Shown here one piece after another: positions 1-7,887 of a stretch of DNA of 21,742 nt. The notes beneath the pieces were generated by a model. It ran no database searches, was not told the origin of the DNA, and saw only the letters and a program-made list of their open reading frames with translations. Both the position numbers and the translations under genes were made by a program. This DNA is from Candidatus Aminicenantota bacterium (GTDB taxonomy: Bacteria > Acidobacteriota > Aminicenantia > Aminicenantales > Aminicenantaceae). Position 1 is the first letter of the stretch; the number at the start of each line of letters is the position of its first letter. The stretch is from assembly GCA_030620655.1 (NCBI GenBank), contig JAUXEH010000008.1:1-21742 (forward strand), in the 5' to 3' direction.

Positions 1-27
1 CTTCTTGGCTGGTTTCTTGGTTACCAT
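1..27 (-). CDS. Start of an unidentified gene, truncated by the window edge
   Basis: An ATG at 25-27 on the minus strand is preceded by a strong ribosome binding site (AAGGAGAA, about 7 nt upstream) and opens a frame reading MVTKKPAKK before the window ends. It starts 12 bp after the flxA stop, so it is very probably the next gene of the hdr-kor-flx operon. Nine Lys-rich residues are not enough to recognise a family. From context a further electron-transfer or metabolic subunit is plausible, but no function can be assigned. Confidence 0.6.
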
Positions 28-39
28 CAATTGTTCTCC

Positions 40-861
40 TTAATAATCTTGGGGAAGATTTTTAAGCTCGGCCCAGGAATACACGGGGCCGTCTTGGCAT
101 ATGTAGTGAAGCCCGATGTTGCATCGCCCGCACTTGCCGATGCCGCACTTCATCTTGTTCTCCACGGTGGTGTATATCTGATCGTCCTTGAAGCCCAGGG
201 CTTCCAGGTTCTTGATCACGAACTTGATCATGATGGGAGGGCCGCAGGTGATGGCAATGGTGTTCTTGGGGGAGGGCTTCTTGTCCAGCAGGTTGACCGG
301 GACAAACCCGACGAAATCATCCCAGCCTGGCTCCTCCACGTCGATGGACAGCTGCACCGTCATCTCCTGTTGAAGCTCCCTGAGCTCATCCTTGTATACG
401 ATGTCCTCCGAGGTCCTGGCCCCGTATAACAGGGTCAGGTCGCCGTAGTCCTTCGGCTTTTTCCGGGCCGTCTGCAGGACCGACCAGATAGGGGCCAGCC
501 CGATACCCCCGCCGATGAAGATCAGGTTTTTCGCTTTCCATTTCTCGAGGGGGAACTGGTTGCCGTAGGGGCCGCGTATCCCGAAGAGGTCGCCCTCCTG
601 CATCTCGTGGATGGCGGTCGTCACCCGTCCCACACGCATGATACTGAACTGGAGGTATTCCTTCTCTAGAGGAGAGGAAGAGATGGAGATCATCGACTCT
701 CCCTTCCCCAACACCGAGAGCATGGCGCTCTGGCCGCACTGATGGGTGAATCCGTCCTCTACGAACCGGGTCCGAAAGGTCTTGATAGCCCGGGCGCCTT
801 CGACTTCCTGTTTGACCTCGACGATCCGGGCAAGCTTGGGCAGGTAGGGATTATCAGGCAT
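40..861 (-). CDS. flxA: FlxA-like FAD/NAD(P)-binding oxidoreductase subunit
   Basis: 273 aa, ferredoxin-NADP reductase fold, related to sulfhydrogenase gamma subunits and to FlxA of the Hdr-Flx complex. In that family this subunit oxidises NADH and passes electrons towards HdrA. The sequence shows a flavin-binding strand (ISISSSP, residues 58-64), a dinucleotide-binding GGGIGLAP (117-124), the CGPPIM motif (206-211), and a C-terminal [2Fe-2S] site with Cys239, 244, 247 and 255. No membrane segment or signal peptide is visible, so it should be cytoplasmic. Its start overlaps the flxB stop by 8 bp, which suggests translational coupling. It is the last complete gene of the operon in this window. 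NADH rather than NADPH preference is inferred from the family and cannot be read from the sequence. Confidence 0.9.
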   Translation of the reverse strand: MPDNPYLPKLARIVEVKQEVEGARAIKTFRTRFVEDGFTHQCGQSAMLSVLGKGESMISISSSPLEKEYLQFSIMRVGRVTTAIHEMQEGDLFGIRGPYGNQFPLEKWKAKNLIFIGGGIGLAPIWSVLQTARKKPKDYGDLTLLYGARTSEDIVYKDELRELQQEMTVQLSIDVEEPGWDDFVGFVPVNLLDKKPSPKNTIAITCGPPIMIKFVIKNLEALGFKDDQIYTTVENKMKCGIGKCGRCNIGLHYICQDGPVYSWAELKNLPQDY

Positions 862-1891
862 GGTCTCTCACCTTATTGAGGACTTCGATTATGTCGATGC
901 CGACCGGGCAGAGCGAGATGCAGCGGCCGCAGCCGGTGCACTGGTAGGTCTGGTAGTTTTCCACGAAGTACTGGAATTTGTGGAAGATCCTCTGGCGCAG
1001 GCGCGAGGCCTTATGGGGCCGTGGGTTGTGTCCGGAGGAGTGCATGGTGAAATCCGGGAACTGGCAGGTGTCCCAGGTCCGGACCCGCTCCCCCTGCAGT
1101 GAACCGGCGTTCTTAACTTCGTCGGAGATGTCGAAACAGTGGCAGGTGGGGCAGAGGTAGGTGCAGATGCCGCAGCGCAGGCAGCTCATGGCTTCTTGGT
1201 CCCAGAACTCGGACTCGAACATGCCCTTGAGCTTGGGTGGGACCTTGGCCAGGTTCTTGATCTTGCGCCGGATCTTCTTTTCGGCCTCCTGGGCGACCTT
1301 TTCCTTCGCCTGTTTGTCCTGAGCGGTGGGGGCCTTGAACAACGTCTTGGCGGGTTCCAGGAGCTTTTCGCCCTTCTTGGTGAGGGATTCGACGTAGTAG
1401 CCGGTTCCCAGGTCGGTCAGCAGGATGTCCAGGCCGTCTGTAGAGTGGGGAGAGCCGCCCACTGTGGGGCAGAAGCAGTTGGGGGAGGGAGGTGTCGCGC
1501 ACCCCAATCCGATCAGCACCCCCTTGTCCCTGCGCGCCCAGTAATAGGGGTCCTTGGTGTCGCCCCCGAACACCATGTCGTACTGGGTCAGGGCCTTCGC
1601 GTCGCAGGGGCGTACCCCCAGGACGATGAAGGGAGCCGGGTCCGGGAGGGTCTCGCTCATCTGGGGCGTACCATCTACGGACCGGGAGAACTCCAGGAAG
1701 ACCTCTCTCTGCGGCAGGAAGATCTTTTTGGGAGGCTGGACGGTGTTTAGGAAATCCAGGCCGATCGTGTCGGGATCGGCGATGAGGTCGTAGTTCCAGG
1801 TGTCATCCTGGGGAACGGGGGCATAGATGTCGTAGCCGTCCAGTTTCTTCAGCCATTGTGTGAGTGATTTTTTTGCCAGTATCTTGTCCAT
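854..1891 (-). CDS. flxB: FlxB-like 4Fe-4S subunit (HydB/AsrA-type)
   Basis: 345 aa, resembling the beta subunit of cytosolic sulfhydrogenases and anaerobic sulfite reductase subunit A. These proteins relay electrons between the flavin subunit and the rest of the complex. Two ferredoxin-type [4Fe-4S] motifs are visible: Cys237/240/243/247 and Cys318/321/324/328. The N-terminal half carries the family hallmark VRPCDAKA (93-100) and a Cys-rich GLGC...NCFC stretch (128-141). A Lys/Glu-rich linker covers about residues 185-215. It starts 4 bp after flxC ends and overlaps flxA by 8 bp. The B versus C naming follows the reported flxABCD set by position and general similarity, so the two letters could be exchanged. 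Confidence 0.86.
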   Translation of the reverse strand: MDKILAKKSLTQWLKKLDGYDIYAPVPQDDTWNYDLIADPDTIGLDFLNTVQPPKKIFLPQREVFLEFSRSVDGTPQMSETLPDPAPFIVLGVRPCDAKALTQYDMVFGGDTKDPYYWARRDKGVLIGLGCATPPSPNCFCPTVGGSPHSTDGLDILLTDLGTGYYVESLTKKGEKLLEPAKTLFKAPTAQDKQAKEKVAQEAEKKIRRKIKNLAKVPPKLKGMFESEFWDQEAMSCLRCGICTYLCPTCHCFDISDEVKNAGSLQGERVRTWDTCQFPDFTMHSSGHNPRPHKASRLRQRIFHKFQYFVENYQTYQCTGCGRCISLCPVGIDIIEVLNKVRDHA

Positions 1892-1895
1892 GGGA

Positions 1896-2927
1896 TCACC
1901 TGATGAAATCTTCCGGGTCCTCGTCCTTGAAGGAGGAGACCAGGGCCGGCTTGTCCGTATCGAACCCGGCGGTGTAATCGAAGAGCTCCTTGGCCGACTT
2001 CTCGAGTTTTTTGTTGAGGAAGCGCAGGGGGATGGCCACCGGGCACACCCGCTCGCACTCGCCGCAGTCTATGCAGCGTCCGGCCAGGTGGATGGCCCGC
2101 ACCAGGTGGTAGCCGAAGTTCTCGGCGGAGTCCGGGGATTTTTCGACCCACTTGATCTTCTGGGCCTTTTCCTCGGAGGTGGTGTCCGCGGTCACGGCAA
2201 AGTTGATGGTGTCGGCCACACATTCGTCACAGTAGCACATGGGGCAGGTGGAGCGGCAGGCGTAGCAGCGCACGCATTTGTCCAACTGATCCTTCCAGAA
2301 TTCCCAGCGCTGGTCCACGGTCTTGGATTCGAGCTCTTCCAGGGACTTGAACGGCCCGTCCACCTTCCTTGAGGTCTTGTCTCCCAGGAACACATCGTAG
2401 ACCACGGGGAAGTTGGCCTGACACTCCACGCAGCGTTCCGCCAGGACCTCCTGGACCGGGACCTTGACCGTGCCCTGATCGGTGCTCACGACAACGCTGC
2501 CGGCGCCGTCGAACTCCACACCCTGGATGGTCTTGCCGCGGAATCTGTCGGCCAGCTTCCGCTCGTCGATGACGCCCAGGTCTTCGCAGGAGACACCCAG
2601 GATGAACACGTCGTCCCGCTCGATGTATTTTTCCTGGAGCAGGACGTTTATGGCCCGGCTGTCACAGCCCTTGACCACGATCCCAACGGGGCGTGTGTCC
2701 GGTTTCTTTTCCCGGCCTTTTCTCCGCTTCTCGTCCACCAAGAACTTGACCAGGTTGTGCACGCAGGTGGGGTCCCAGACGAGATTGTCGATCTGGTCGG
2801 GATCCTTGATAAAGGCGGGGGCGGCCATCTTCCCGGCCGTGCTGCGGGTGTAGCCGATGATGTACTTGACCTTTCCGTCCTTCAGGGCCCGCTTGGCTTC
2901 CTTTTTGAGATCGTCCAGATTGACCAT
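1896..2927 (-). CDS. flxC: FlxC-like 4Fe-4S subunit with FrhB-like region
   Basis: 343 aa cytoplasmic iron-sulfur protein. The first ~215 residues resemble the F420-hydrogenase/dehydrogenase beta-subunit (FrhB/FdhB-like) domain, including a VVKGCDSRAI motif (84-93) and GVSCEDLG (111-118). The rest carries two [4Fe-4S] motifs, Cys218/221/224/228 and Cys285/288/291/295, with extra cysteines at 231, 233 and 236. In the Hdr-Flx complex such a subunit relays electrons between the NADH-oxidising FlxA and FlxD/HdrA. Its ATG shares one base with the flxD stop (TAATG), a typical coupled junction. The FrhB-like region does not imply F420 use: no other F420-dependent gene is visible here. Confidence 0.84.
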   Translation of the reverse strand: MVNLDDLKKEAKRALKDGKVKYIIGYTRSTAGKMAAPAFIKDPDQIDNLVWDPTCVHNLVKFLVDEKRRKGREKKPDTRPVGIVVKGCDSRAINVLLQEKYIERDDVFILGVSCEDLGVIDERKLADRFRGKTIQGVEFDGAGSVVVSTDQGTVKVPVQEVLAERCVECQANFPVVYDVFLGDKTSRKVDGPFKSLEELESKTVDQRWEFWKDQLDKCVRCYACRSTCPMCYCDECVADTINFAVTADTTSEEKAQKIKWVEKSPDSAENFGYHLVRAIHLAGRCIDCGECERVCPVAIPLRFLNKKLEKSAKELFDYTAGFDTDKPALVSSFKDEDPEDFIR

Positions 2928-3352
2928 TATTGCTGTCTCCTCAGTTTTGCTTGAGGACCAAGGGGTTTGAGCACATCCACGAAGTCCGTAATGACCTGGG
3001 TATATTTGGTGCCTTCCGCAGCGGAAACCCAGGACATCTGGAAGCGCTCGGGCTCGAGCCCGATGAATTCCAGCATGTCCTTGACCAGGGCGATTCGGCG
3101 ACGTGCGTAATAATTGCCTTTGATGTAGTGGCAGTCACCGGGATGGCAGCCCGAGACCAGGACACCGTCGGCCCCCTTCTTGAAGGCGTTGAAGATGTAG
3201 AGGGGGGACACGCTTCCGGAACACATGACCTGGATGGGCACGATGTTGGGGGGGTACTGCATCCGCGACACGCCGGCCAGATCGCTGCCGGCTGAAGAGC
3301 ACCATTTGCAGAGAAACGCAACGATTTTGGGTTCGAAATTCTGGTCCGCCAT
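2927..3352 (-). CDS. flxD: FlxD/MvhD-type [2Fe-2S] subunit
   Basis: 141 aa, the MvhD family (hydrogenase delta/iron-sulfur subunit), which docks onto HdrA and carries electrons from a partner dehydrogenase to the bifurcating flavin. All five characteristic cysteines are present: Cys15, 18, 44, 69 and 74, within the family motifs CKWCSSAGSD and GCHPGDCHY. The ATG at 3350-3352 is chosen because a GGAGG ribosome binding site lies just upstream, inside the last codons of hdrA; longer in-frame starts up to 3439 would overlap hdrA by about 80 bp and lack this support. In methanogens MvhD links a hydrogenase to HdrA. Here the adjacent flxCBA genes suggest an NADH-oxidising module as the partner. Confidence 0.93.
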   Translation of the reverse strand: MADQNFEPKIVAFLCKWCSSAGSDLAGVSRMQYPPNIVPIQVMCSGSVSPLYIFNAFKKGADGVLVSGCHPGDCHYIKGNYYARRRIALVKDMLEFIGLEPERFQMSWVSAAEGTKYTQVITDFVDVLKPLGPQAKLRRQQ

Positions 3353-3357
3353 GATGG

Positions 3358-5307
3358 TTAGCCTCCGATGCTTGCGTCTATCATCTCGAATACTTGGAGC
3401 GGGGTTAGGTTCTTGACAGTGACCGCGGCGCGCAGACACGTAGCCTGGCAGGTGCCGCAGCCCTCACACAGCACGTCGGTGACCTCGGCCTTGCCGTCCT
3501 TGAGCGAGATGGCTTCGTAGGGGCAGACGTCCACACACATGCCGCAGCCCGTGCACAGGTTGAACTCGACCTCCGCCACCATGGGTGAGTGGAAGAGCTG
3601 TTCCTGCGACAGGATGCCGATGGCCTTGGCGGCTGCGCCGCTGGCCTGGGCCACGGCTTCCGGGATGTCCTTGGGAGCCTGGGCGGCGCCGGCGTAGAAG
3701 ATCCCGGAGGTCACACTCTCGACCGGCTTGAGCTTGGGGTGGGCCTCGGCCAGGAAGCCGTCCTTGTCCACGGCGACCTTCATGGTCTTGGCCAGGTCCT
3801 GGGCCCCTTCCGAGGGGCGCATGGCCATGGCCAAGACCACCATGTCGGCGTCGATCTCCACGTGCTTTCCGGCTAGGGTGTCCACACCCCAGACCTTGAT
3901 CTTATCGCCGTCCTGGAAGATCTTGGAGACCTTGCCCCGCAGGTAGAGGACACGGTCTTCCTCAGTGGTGCGGTACACGAATTCCTCGTAGTTCTTGCCG
4001 CCCGAGCGGATGTCGATGTAGAAGATGTAGGCCTGGCCGTCGGGCACCTTGTGTTTGTAGAGCATGGCGTGTTTGGCCGTGTACATGCAGCAGATCTTGG
4101 AGCAGTAGGCGCAGTGCTGTTCCGGGTCACGGGACCCGACGCACTGGATAAAGACCACTTCCTTGGGTTCCTTGTGGTCGGAAGGCCGCAGGACCTGGCC
4201 CTGTGTGGGGCCGGAGGCGGAGAGCATTCGCTCGAACTGGAGCCCGTCCAGGACATCCGGGTACTTGCCGTAGCCGTATTCGGCCATGTTGGCCTTGTCG
4301 TAGAGGTCGAAGCCGGTGGCAATCACGATGGCGCCCACCTCTTCCTCTATGATCTCGTCCTGCATGTCGAAGTCGATGGCGTCGGAATCGCACACGTCGG
4401 CGCACTTGCCGCAGACGATGGGCACTAGGCCCGGGCAGTTCTCATAGTCCAGGATAAATGTGGCCGGGACCGCCTGGGGGAAGGGGATGTAGATGGCCTT
4501 GCGGCCGGTTAGGCCCATGTCGAACTCGTTGGGCACCACCACGGGACACACCTTGGTGCACTCGTCGCAGAGGTAGCATTTTTCCGGATCGACAAATGTG
4601 GATTTCTTGAGGATCTTGACCTTGAAGTTTCCCACATAGCCGGAAATGTCCTTGACCTCGCTGTAGGTCATGAGTTTGATCTTGGGGTGTTTAGACACCT
4701 CCACCATCTTGGGGGTCAGGATGCACTGCGAGCAGTCCAGGGTGGGGAAGGTCTCCGAGAGCTGGATCATGTGCCCGCCAATGGACGGTGAGCGCTCCAC
4801 CAGGACCACCTCATAACCCGAGGTGGCCATGTCGAGCGCGGCCTGGAGGCCCGCGATGCCGCCCCCGATCACCAGGCCGCGGCGGGTGACCGGGATGCTG
4901 ATGGGCTCCAGCGACTGATTCTTCTTGACCCGCTCCACCGCGCTCTTGGTGATCCGCTCCGCCTTGACAGTGGCCTTGGCCTTGTCCTTGTGGACCCAGC
5001 TGCACTGCTCGCGGATGTTGGCGATCTCGCACTGGAACTCGTTGATGCCCGCCTCCTTGGCCGCGTTGCGGAAGGTGGATTCGTGCAGCGTGGGGGAACA
5101 GCAGGCAACGACTATGTTGTCCAGCTTATTTTCTTTTATGGATTCGATGATCTTTTTCTGACCCGGGTCAGAACACATGTAGACATAATCTTCGGCGTGT
5201 TCGACACCGGGGTGTTGGGCCAGATCCTTGGCCACCTTTTCAACATCCACCGTGCCCGCGATGTTGATCCCGCAGTGACAAACAAAGACGCCTGTCCGTT
5301 TCTTCAT
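3358..5307 (-). CDS. hdrA: HdrA, flavin-containing electron-bifurcating subunit
   Basis: 649 aa, typical single-copy HdrA length. HdrA carries the FAD at which electron pairs split between a high-potential disulfide branch (HdrBC) and low-potential ferredoxin. Seen here: the N-terminal domain with CHCG (10-13) and Cys69-Cys70; the FAD-binding GGGIAG (148-153) followed by an acidic strand end at E171; Cys192/195; an inserted ferredoxin domain with Cys244/247/250/254 and Cys291/299/302/306; Cys399/402/406; and a C-terminal two-cluster ferredoxin with Cys585/588/591/595 and Cys614/617/620/624. All expected cluster ligands appear intact and no selenocysteine codon is seen. It overlaps korC by ATGA and is followed 5 bp later by flxD, so it sits exactly between the 2-oxoacid oxidoreductase and Flx modules. 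Confidence 0.96.
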   Translation of the reverse strand: MKKRTGVFVCHCGINIAGTVDVEKVAKDLAQHPGVEHAEDYVYMCSDPGQKKIIESIKENKLDNIVVACCSPTLHESTFRNAAKEAGINEFQCEIANIREQCSWVHKDKAKATVKAERITKSAVERVKKNQSLEPISIPVTRRGLVIGGGIAGLQAALDMATSGYEVVLVERSPSIGGHMIQLSETFPTLDCSQCILTPKMVEVSKHPKIKLMTYSEVKDISGYVGNFKVKILKKSTFVDPEKCYLCDECTKVCPVVVPNEFDMGLTGRKAIYIPFPQAVPATFILDYENCPGLVPIVCGKCADVCDSDAIDFDMQDEIIEEEVGAIVIATGFDLYDKANMAEYGYGKYPDVLDGLQFERMLSASGPTQGQVLRPSDHKEPKEVVFIQCVGSRDPEQHCAYCSKICCMYTAKHAMLYKHKVPDGQAYIFYIDIRSGGKNYEEFVYRTTEEDRVLYLRGKVSKIFQDGDKIKVWGVDTLAGKHVEIDADMVVLAMAMRPSEGAQDLAKTMKVAVDKDGFLAEAHPKLKPVESVTSGIFYAGAAQAPKDIPEAVAQASGAAAKAIGILSQEQLFHSPMVAEVEFNLCTGCGMCVDVCPYEAISLKDGKAEVTDVLCEGCGTCQATCLRAAVTVKNLTPLQVFEMIDASIGG

Positions 5308-5861
5308 TTTTGCTTTTCCTCATCAAGGATTTTGATGCCGTAATCGAATCCCTTGTCAAAGGCTTTGATGTTGAGATCCAGGAAACGGCCCGGCACCAGA
5401 CCCGGCAGGGCTTTCTTCATGACTTCCGGTGTCGTTATCTTAGTGATGGCGGTGAAGAATCCCAGCATGACCAGGTTGGCGATGATGCGGTTGCCCAGCT
5501 GTTCGCCGAAGCGGGTGGAGGGGATGGAGTAGGATTTGATCTTGGCGCGGACCGGCCTGGGCCTCACCAGGTCGCTGTCGATGAGCAGGATGCCGTCGTC
5601 GCGCAGCTCCGTTTCGTATTTGTCGTAGGCTTCCTGGGACATGGACACCAGGATCTCCGGCCGTGTGATGTAGGGGTAGAGGATGCGCTCGTCGGAGAAG
5701 ATCAACTGGGAGCTGCAGGCGCTGCCGCGGGCCTCGGGCCCGAAACTCTGGGTCATGGTGGAGAACTTGTCCGCGTGCAGGGCGAGCGCCTTGCCGGAGA
5801 TGAGGGCCAGGCGGATGATACCCTGTCCTCCAAAACCTGAAAATCTGATTTCGGTCGTCAT
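5304..5861 (-). CDS. korC: 2-oxoacid:ferredoxin oxidoreductase gamma subunit (KorC)
   Basis: 185 aa, pyruvate/2-oxoacid ferredoxin oxidoreductase catalytic-domain (gamma) family, close to the usual ~180 aa. The family motif GFGGQGI (9-15) and the SFGPEARGSACSSQ segment (39-52) are clear. In the KorABCD complex this domain contributes to the coenzyme A/substrate pocket and completes the heterotetramer. The start shares ATGA with the korB stop and the stop shares ATGA with the hdrA start, so translation of korB, korC and hdrA is likely coupled. No other gamma subunit is seen in the window. Confidence 0.93.
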   Translation of the reverse strand: MTTEIRFSGFGGQGIIRLALISGKALALHADKFSTMTQSFGPEARGSACSSQLIFSDERILYPYITRPEILVSMSQEAYDKYETELRDDGILLIDSDLVRPRPVRAKIKSYSIPSTRFGEQLGNRIIANLVMLGFFTAITKITTPEVMKKALPGLVPGRFLDLNIKAFDKGFDYGIKILDEEKQK

Positions 5862-6730
5862 TTGTTCTCTCCGTAGGGTACGAATTTATCTCCCAGCACG
5901 TTGTGCATATGGGTGTTCATGGCATCCAGGAAGGTGGGTTTTTCCTTGTCTACGAACTTGCCCACGATCAACTTGCCCTGGTAGCTGATGTCCAGGCCCT
6001 TGGTGTCGGCGCCGTGCTGGATCTCCGAGTTGTCGTAGTAGTATTTCAGCAGGTTGAGCCCATCGCCCAGGCGGTTGCGGCGGGCATAGAGTGTCACACA
6101 GGGAGCGATGACCTCCACGAAGGAGAGGCCGCGCTTGTTCATGGCCTCCTGGATGGACTTGGTGGTCCTCCGGAAGTGGAGCGAGGTCCAGCGGGCCACA
6201 TACGTGGCGCCGGCCGACTCGAGCAAGTAGGGGAGGTTGAAGGCGGGTTCGAAATTGCCGAACGGGGCGGTGGAGGCATTGGCCCCTGTAGGGGTGGTCG
6301 GCGCCACCTGACCGCCGGTCATGGCATAGTTGAAGTTGTTGACACAGATGATGGTGAGATCTATGTTGCGCCGGGCGGCATGGATGAGGTGGTTGCCTCC
6401 GATCCCGGAGAGGTCACCGTCGCCGCTGAACACCACGACCTTCATTTCGGGGTTGGCCAGCTTCAATCCGGTGGCGTAAGGGACGGCCCGCCCGTGTGTG
6501 GAATGGAAGGAGTCCAGCTTGACATAGCCGGCCACGCGGCCGGTGCAGCCGATGCCGGAGACGACCGCGACCTTGTCCAGGTCCTCCTGGTTCTTCTTGA
6601 GCGCCTCTGCGAAGGATGTCACCACGGTTCCGATGCCGCATCCCGGACACCAGATGTGGGGGATGCGGTCCATGCGGAGCAGGTCCTCCATGGGATTCCT
6701 GGGGGGTTTTTTCGCCGCAGCTTTGGTCAT
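5858..6730 (-). CDS. korB: 2-oxoacid:ferredoxin oxidoreductase beta subunit, TPP-binding (KorB)
   Basis: 290 aa. This subunit binds thiamine pyrophosphate, and the family oxidatively decarboxylates a 2-oxoacid with CoA to the acyl-CoA, CO2 and reduced ferredoxin. The TPP/Mg site is explicit: GDGDLSGIGGNH (103-114) followed by ICVNN (128-132). CPGCG (28-32) and a GCTGR segment (61-65) match the KorB type. The ATG at 6728-6730 is chosen because it forms an ATGA overlap with the korA stop and has AAGGAGG about 8 nt upstream; an earlier start near 6814 lacks such a site. The short Lys/Ala/Pro-rich N-terminus (residues 2-12) is unremarkable. 2-Oxoglutarate is the likeliest substrate by similarity and gene order, but pyruvate or a branched-chain 2-oxoacid cannot be excluded. 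Confidence 0.93.
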   Translation of the reverse strand: MTKAAAKKPPRNPMEDLLRMDRIPHIWCPGCGIGTVVTSFAEALKKNQEDLDKVAVVSGIGCTGRVAGYVKLDSFHSTHGRAVPYATGLKLANPEMKVVVFSGDGDLSGIGGNHLIHAARRNIDLTIICVNNFNYAMTGGQVAPTTPTGANASTAPFGNFEPAFNLPYLLESAGATYVARWTSLHFRRTTKSIQEAMNKRGLSFVEVIAPCVTLYARRNRLGDGLNLLKYYYDNSEIQHGADTKGLDISYQGKLIVGKFVDKEKPTFLDAMNTHMHNVLGDKFVPYGENK

Positions 6731-7887
6731 TTTACTGCCTCCTTGATGGCCTTCAATATGTCGTTGGGATCGTGGACCCATCCGCCGTAGTGCGGGACGC
6801 TGACCACCTTGCATGCATCCGCGACGATACGCTGGAGCTCCTGGACCACCTGTCCGGCATTGATCTCGGGAAACACGATGGCCTTGGCCTTCCTGGCCAG
6901 CTCCTTGACCCGTTTTTCCGGGAAGGGCCAGACCGTGATCAGCCGGCAGGTCCCGACCTTGATGCCGGCGACCCTGGCGTCCTGCACGGCCTTGTAGGCC
7001 ACGCGGGATGTGATCCCGTAGGACATCACAATGACTTCGGCTCCTTCGGTCTCCATCTCTTCCAGCCGGATGATCTTTTCGGCGTTGCCATCGATCTTAT
7101 CGATCAGGTGCTTGACTTTGATCGCCTGGGCCTCGGCGTTAAGATCGGGATACCCCCGCTCGTCATGGGTCAGGCCGGTGGTGTGGAAACGGTAGCCGTC
7201 TCCGACCTTGACCATGAACGGGATGCCGTCTTTGTCGTTCTTGTAGGGGAGGTACTTGTCTTTGGGCCCGGTGTACCATTTCCGCTCCACAATATCGATC
7301 TCTTCGGCCGGTGGAATGACCACTTTCTCGTGCATGTGTCCCACGCACTCGTCGGTCATGAGGAGCACCGGCACCCGGTAGGTCTCTGACAGGTTGAAGG
7401 CCTCGATGGTGAGGTCGAAACATTCCTGGGGAGAGTCGGGTGAGAGGGCGATGATGCGGTAGTCTCCGTGGGAGCCCCAGCGGGCCTGCATCATGTCCTG
7501 CTGACCGGTCAGCGTGGGCAGCCCGGTGGAGGGGCCGCCTCTCTGGACGTTGGCGATGACCAGGGGGGTCTCCTGCATGACCGCCAGGCCGAGGTTCTCC
7601 ATCATCAGGGAGAAACCCGGACCGGAGGTTATGGTCATGACTTTCTGGCCTCCCCAGGAGGCGCCGATCAGGGCCGCGATCGAGGCCAGCTCGTCCTCCA
7701 TCTGGATGAACAAGCCGCCCACCATGGGGATGCGGGATGAAAAGTGCTCGGCCGTCTCTGTGGAGGGCGTGATGGGATAACCGGCAAAGAAGCGGCAACC
7801 GGCGGCCAAACCACCCTCTGCGATGGCATAGTCGCCATCCATGAAATGCGAGCCGGTCAATACGCCTTTAGGATCTGCTTTCGACAT
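6727..7887 (-). CDS. korA: 2-oxoacid:ferredoxin oxidoreductase alpha subunit (KorA)
   Basis: 386 aa, the alpha subunit with the TPP pyrimidine-binding domain followed by the transketolase-C-like domain II. Motifs seen: GYPITPSTE (36-44), the acidic QMEDE (62-66) expected near the cofactor, TSGPGFSLM (87-95) and QRGGPSTGLPT (115-125), all typical of 2-oxoglutarate-type enzymes. The ATG at 7885-7887 is preferred over one 17 codons upstream because it follows a purine-rich GGAGGAAGAAGGTGAGA stretch and gives the usual N-terminus before the PP domain. It overlaps the end of korD by 20 bp. Its stop and the korB start share ATGA. Together with korD, korB and korC it makes a complete four-subunit enzyme. 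Confidence 0.93.
   Translation of the reverse strand: MSKADPKGVLTGSHFMDGDYAIAEGGLAAGCRFFAGYPITPSTETAEHFSSRIPMVGGLFIQMEDELASIAALIGASWGGQKVMTITSGPGFSLMMENLGLAVMQETPLVIANVQRGGPSTGLPTLTGQQDMMQARWGSHGDYRIIALSPDSPQECFDLTIEAFNLSETYRVPVLLMTDECVGHMHEKVVIPPAEEIDIVERKWYTGPKDKYLPYKNDKDGIPFMVKVGDGYRFHTTGLTHDERGYPDLNAEAQAIKVKHLIDKIDGNAEKIIRLEEMETEGAEVIVMSYGITSRVAYKAVQDARVAGIKVGTCRLITVWPFPEKRVKELARKAKAIVFPEINAGQVVQELQRIVADACKVVSVPHYGGWVHDPNDILKAIKEAVK

Noticed and set aside
1896..2927. F420-dependent metabolism suggested by the FrhB-like region of FlxC
   Set aside because: FrhB-like domains occur in many non-F420 iron-sulfur proteins, and no F420 biosynthesis or F420-specific gene is in the window.
3352..3439. 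Longer FlxD start at 3439 giving 170 aa
   Set aside because: The extra residues are translated out of frame from hdrA's 3' end, do not look like MvhD, and the GGAGG site marks the 3352 start.
3358..5307. Uneven cysteine spacing in the second inserted HdrA cluster (Cys291 then Cys299/302/306), looking like a damaged ferredoxin motif
   Set aside because: From what I recall of HdrA and QmoA proteins, a widely spaced first ligand before CGKCxxxC is normal in this domain, so I count the cluster as intact.
5903..6790. Long open frames on the plus strand opposite the kor and hdr genes (also 1139-1750, 6616-7389, 8202-9005)
   Set aside because: They mirror well-supported genes with clear motifs on the minus strand, have low-complexity Gly/Val/His/Asp-rich translations typical of antisense frames in GC-rich DNA, and lack ribosome binding sites.
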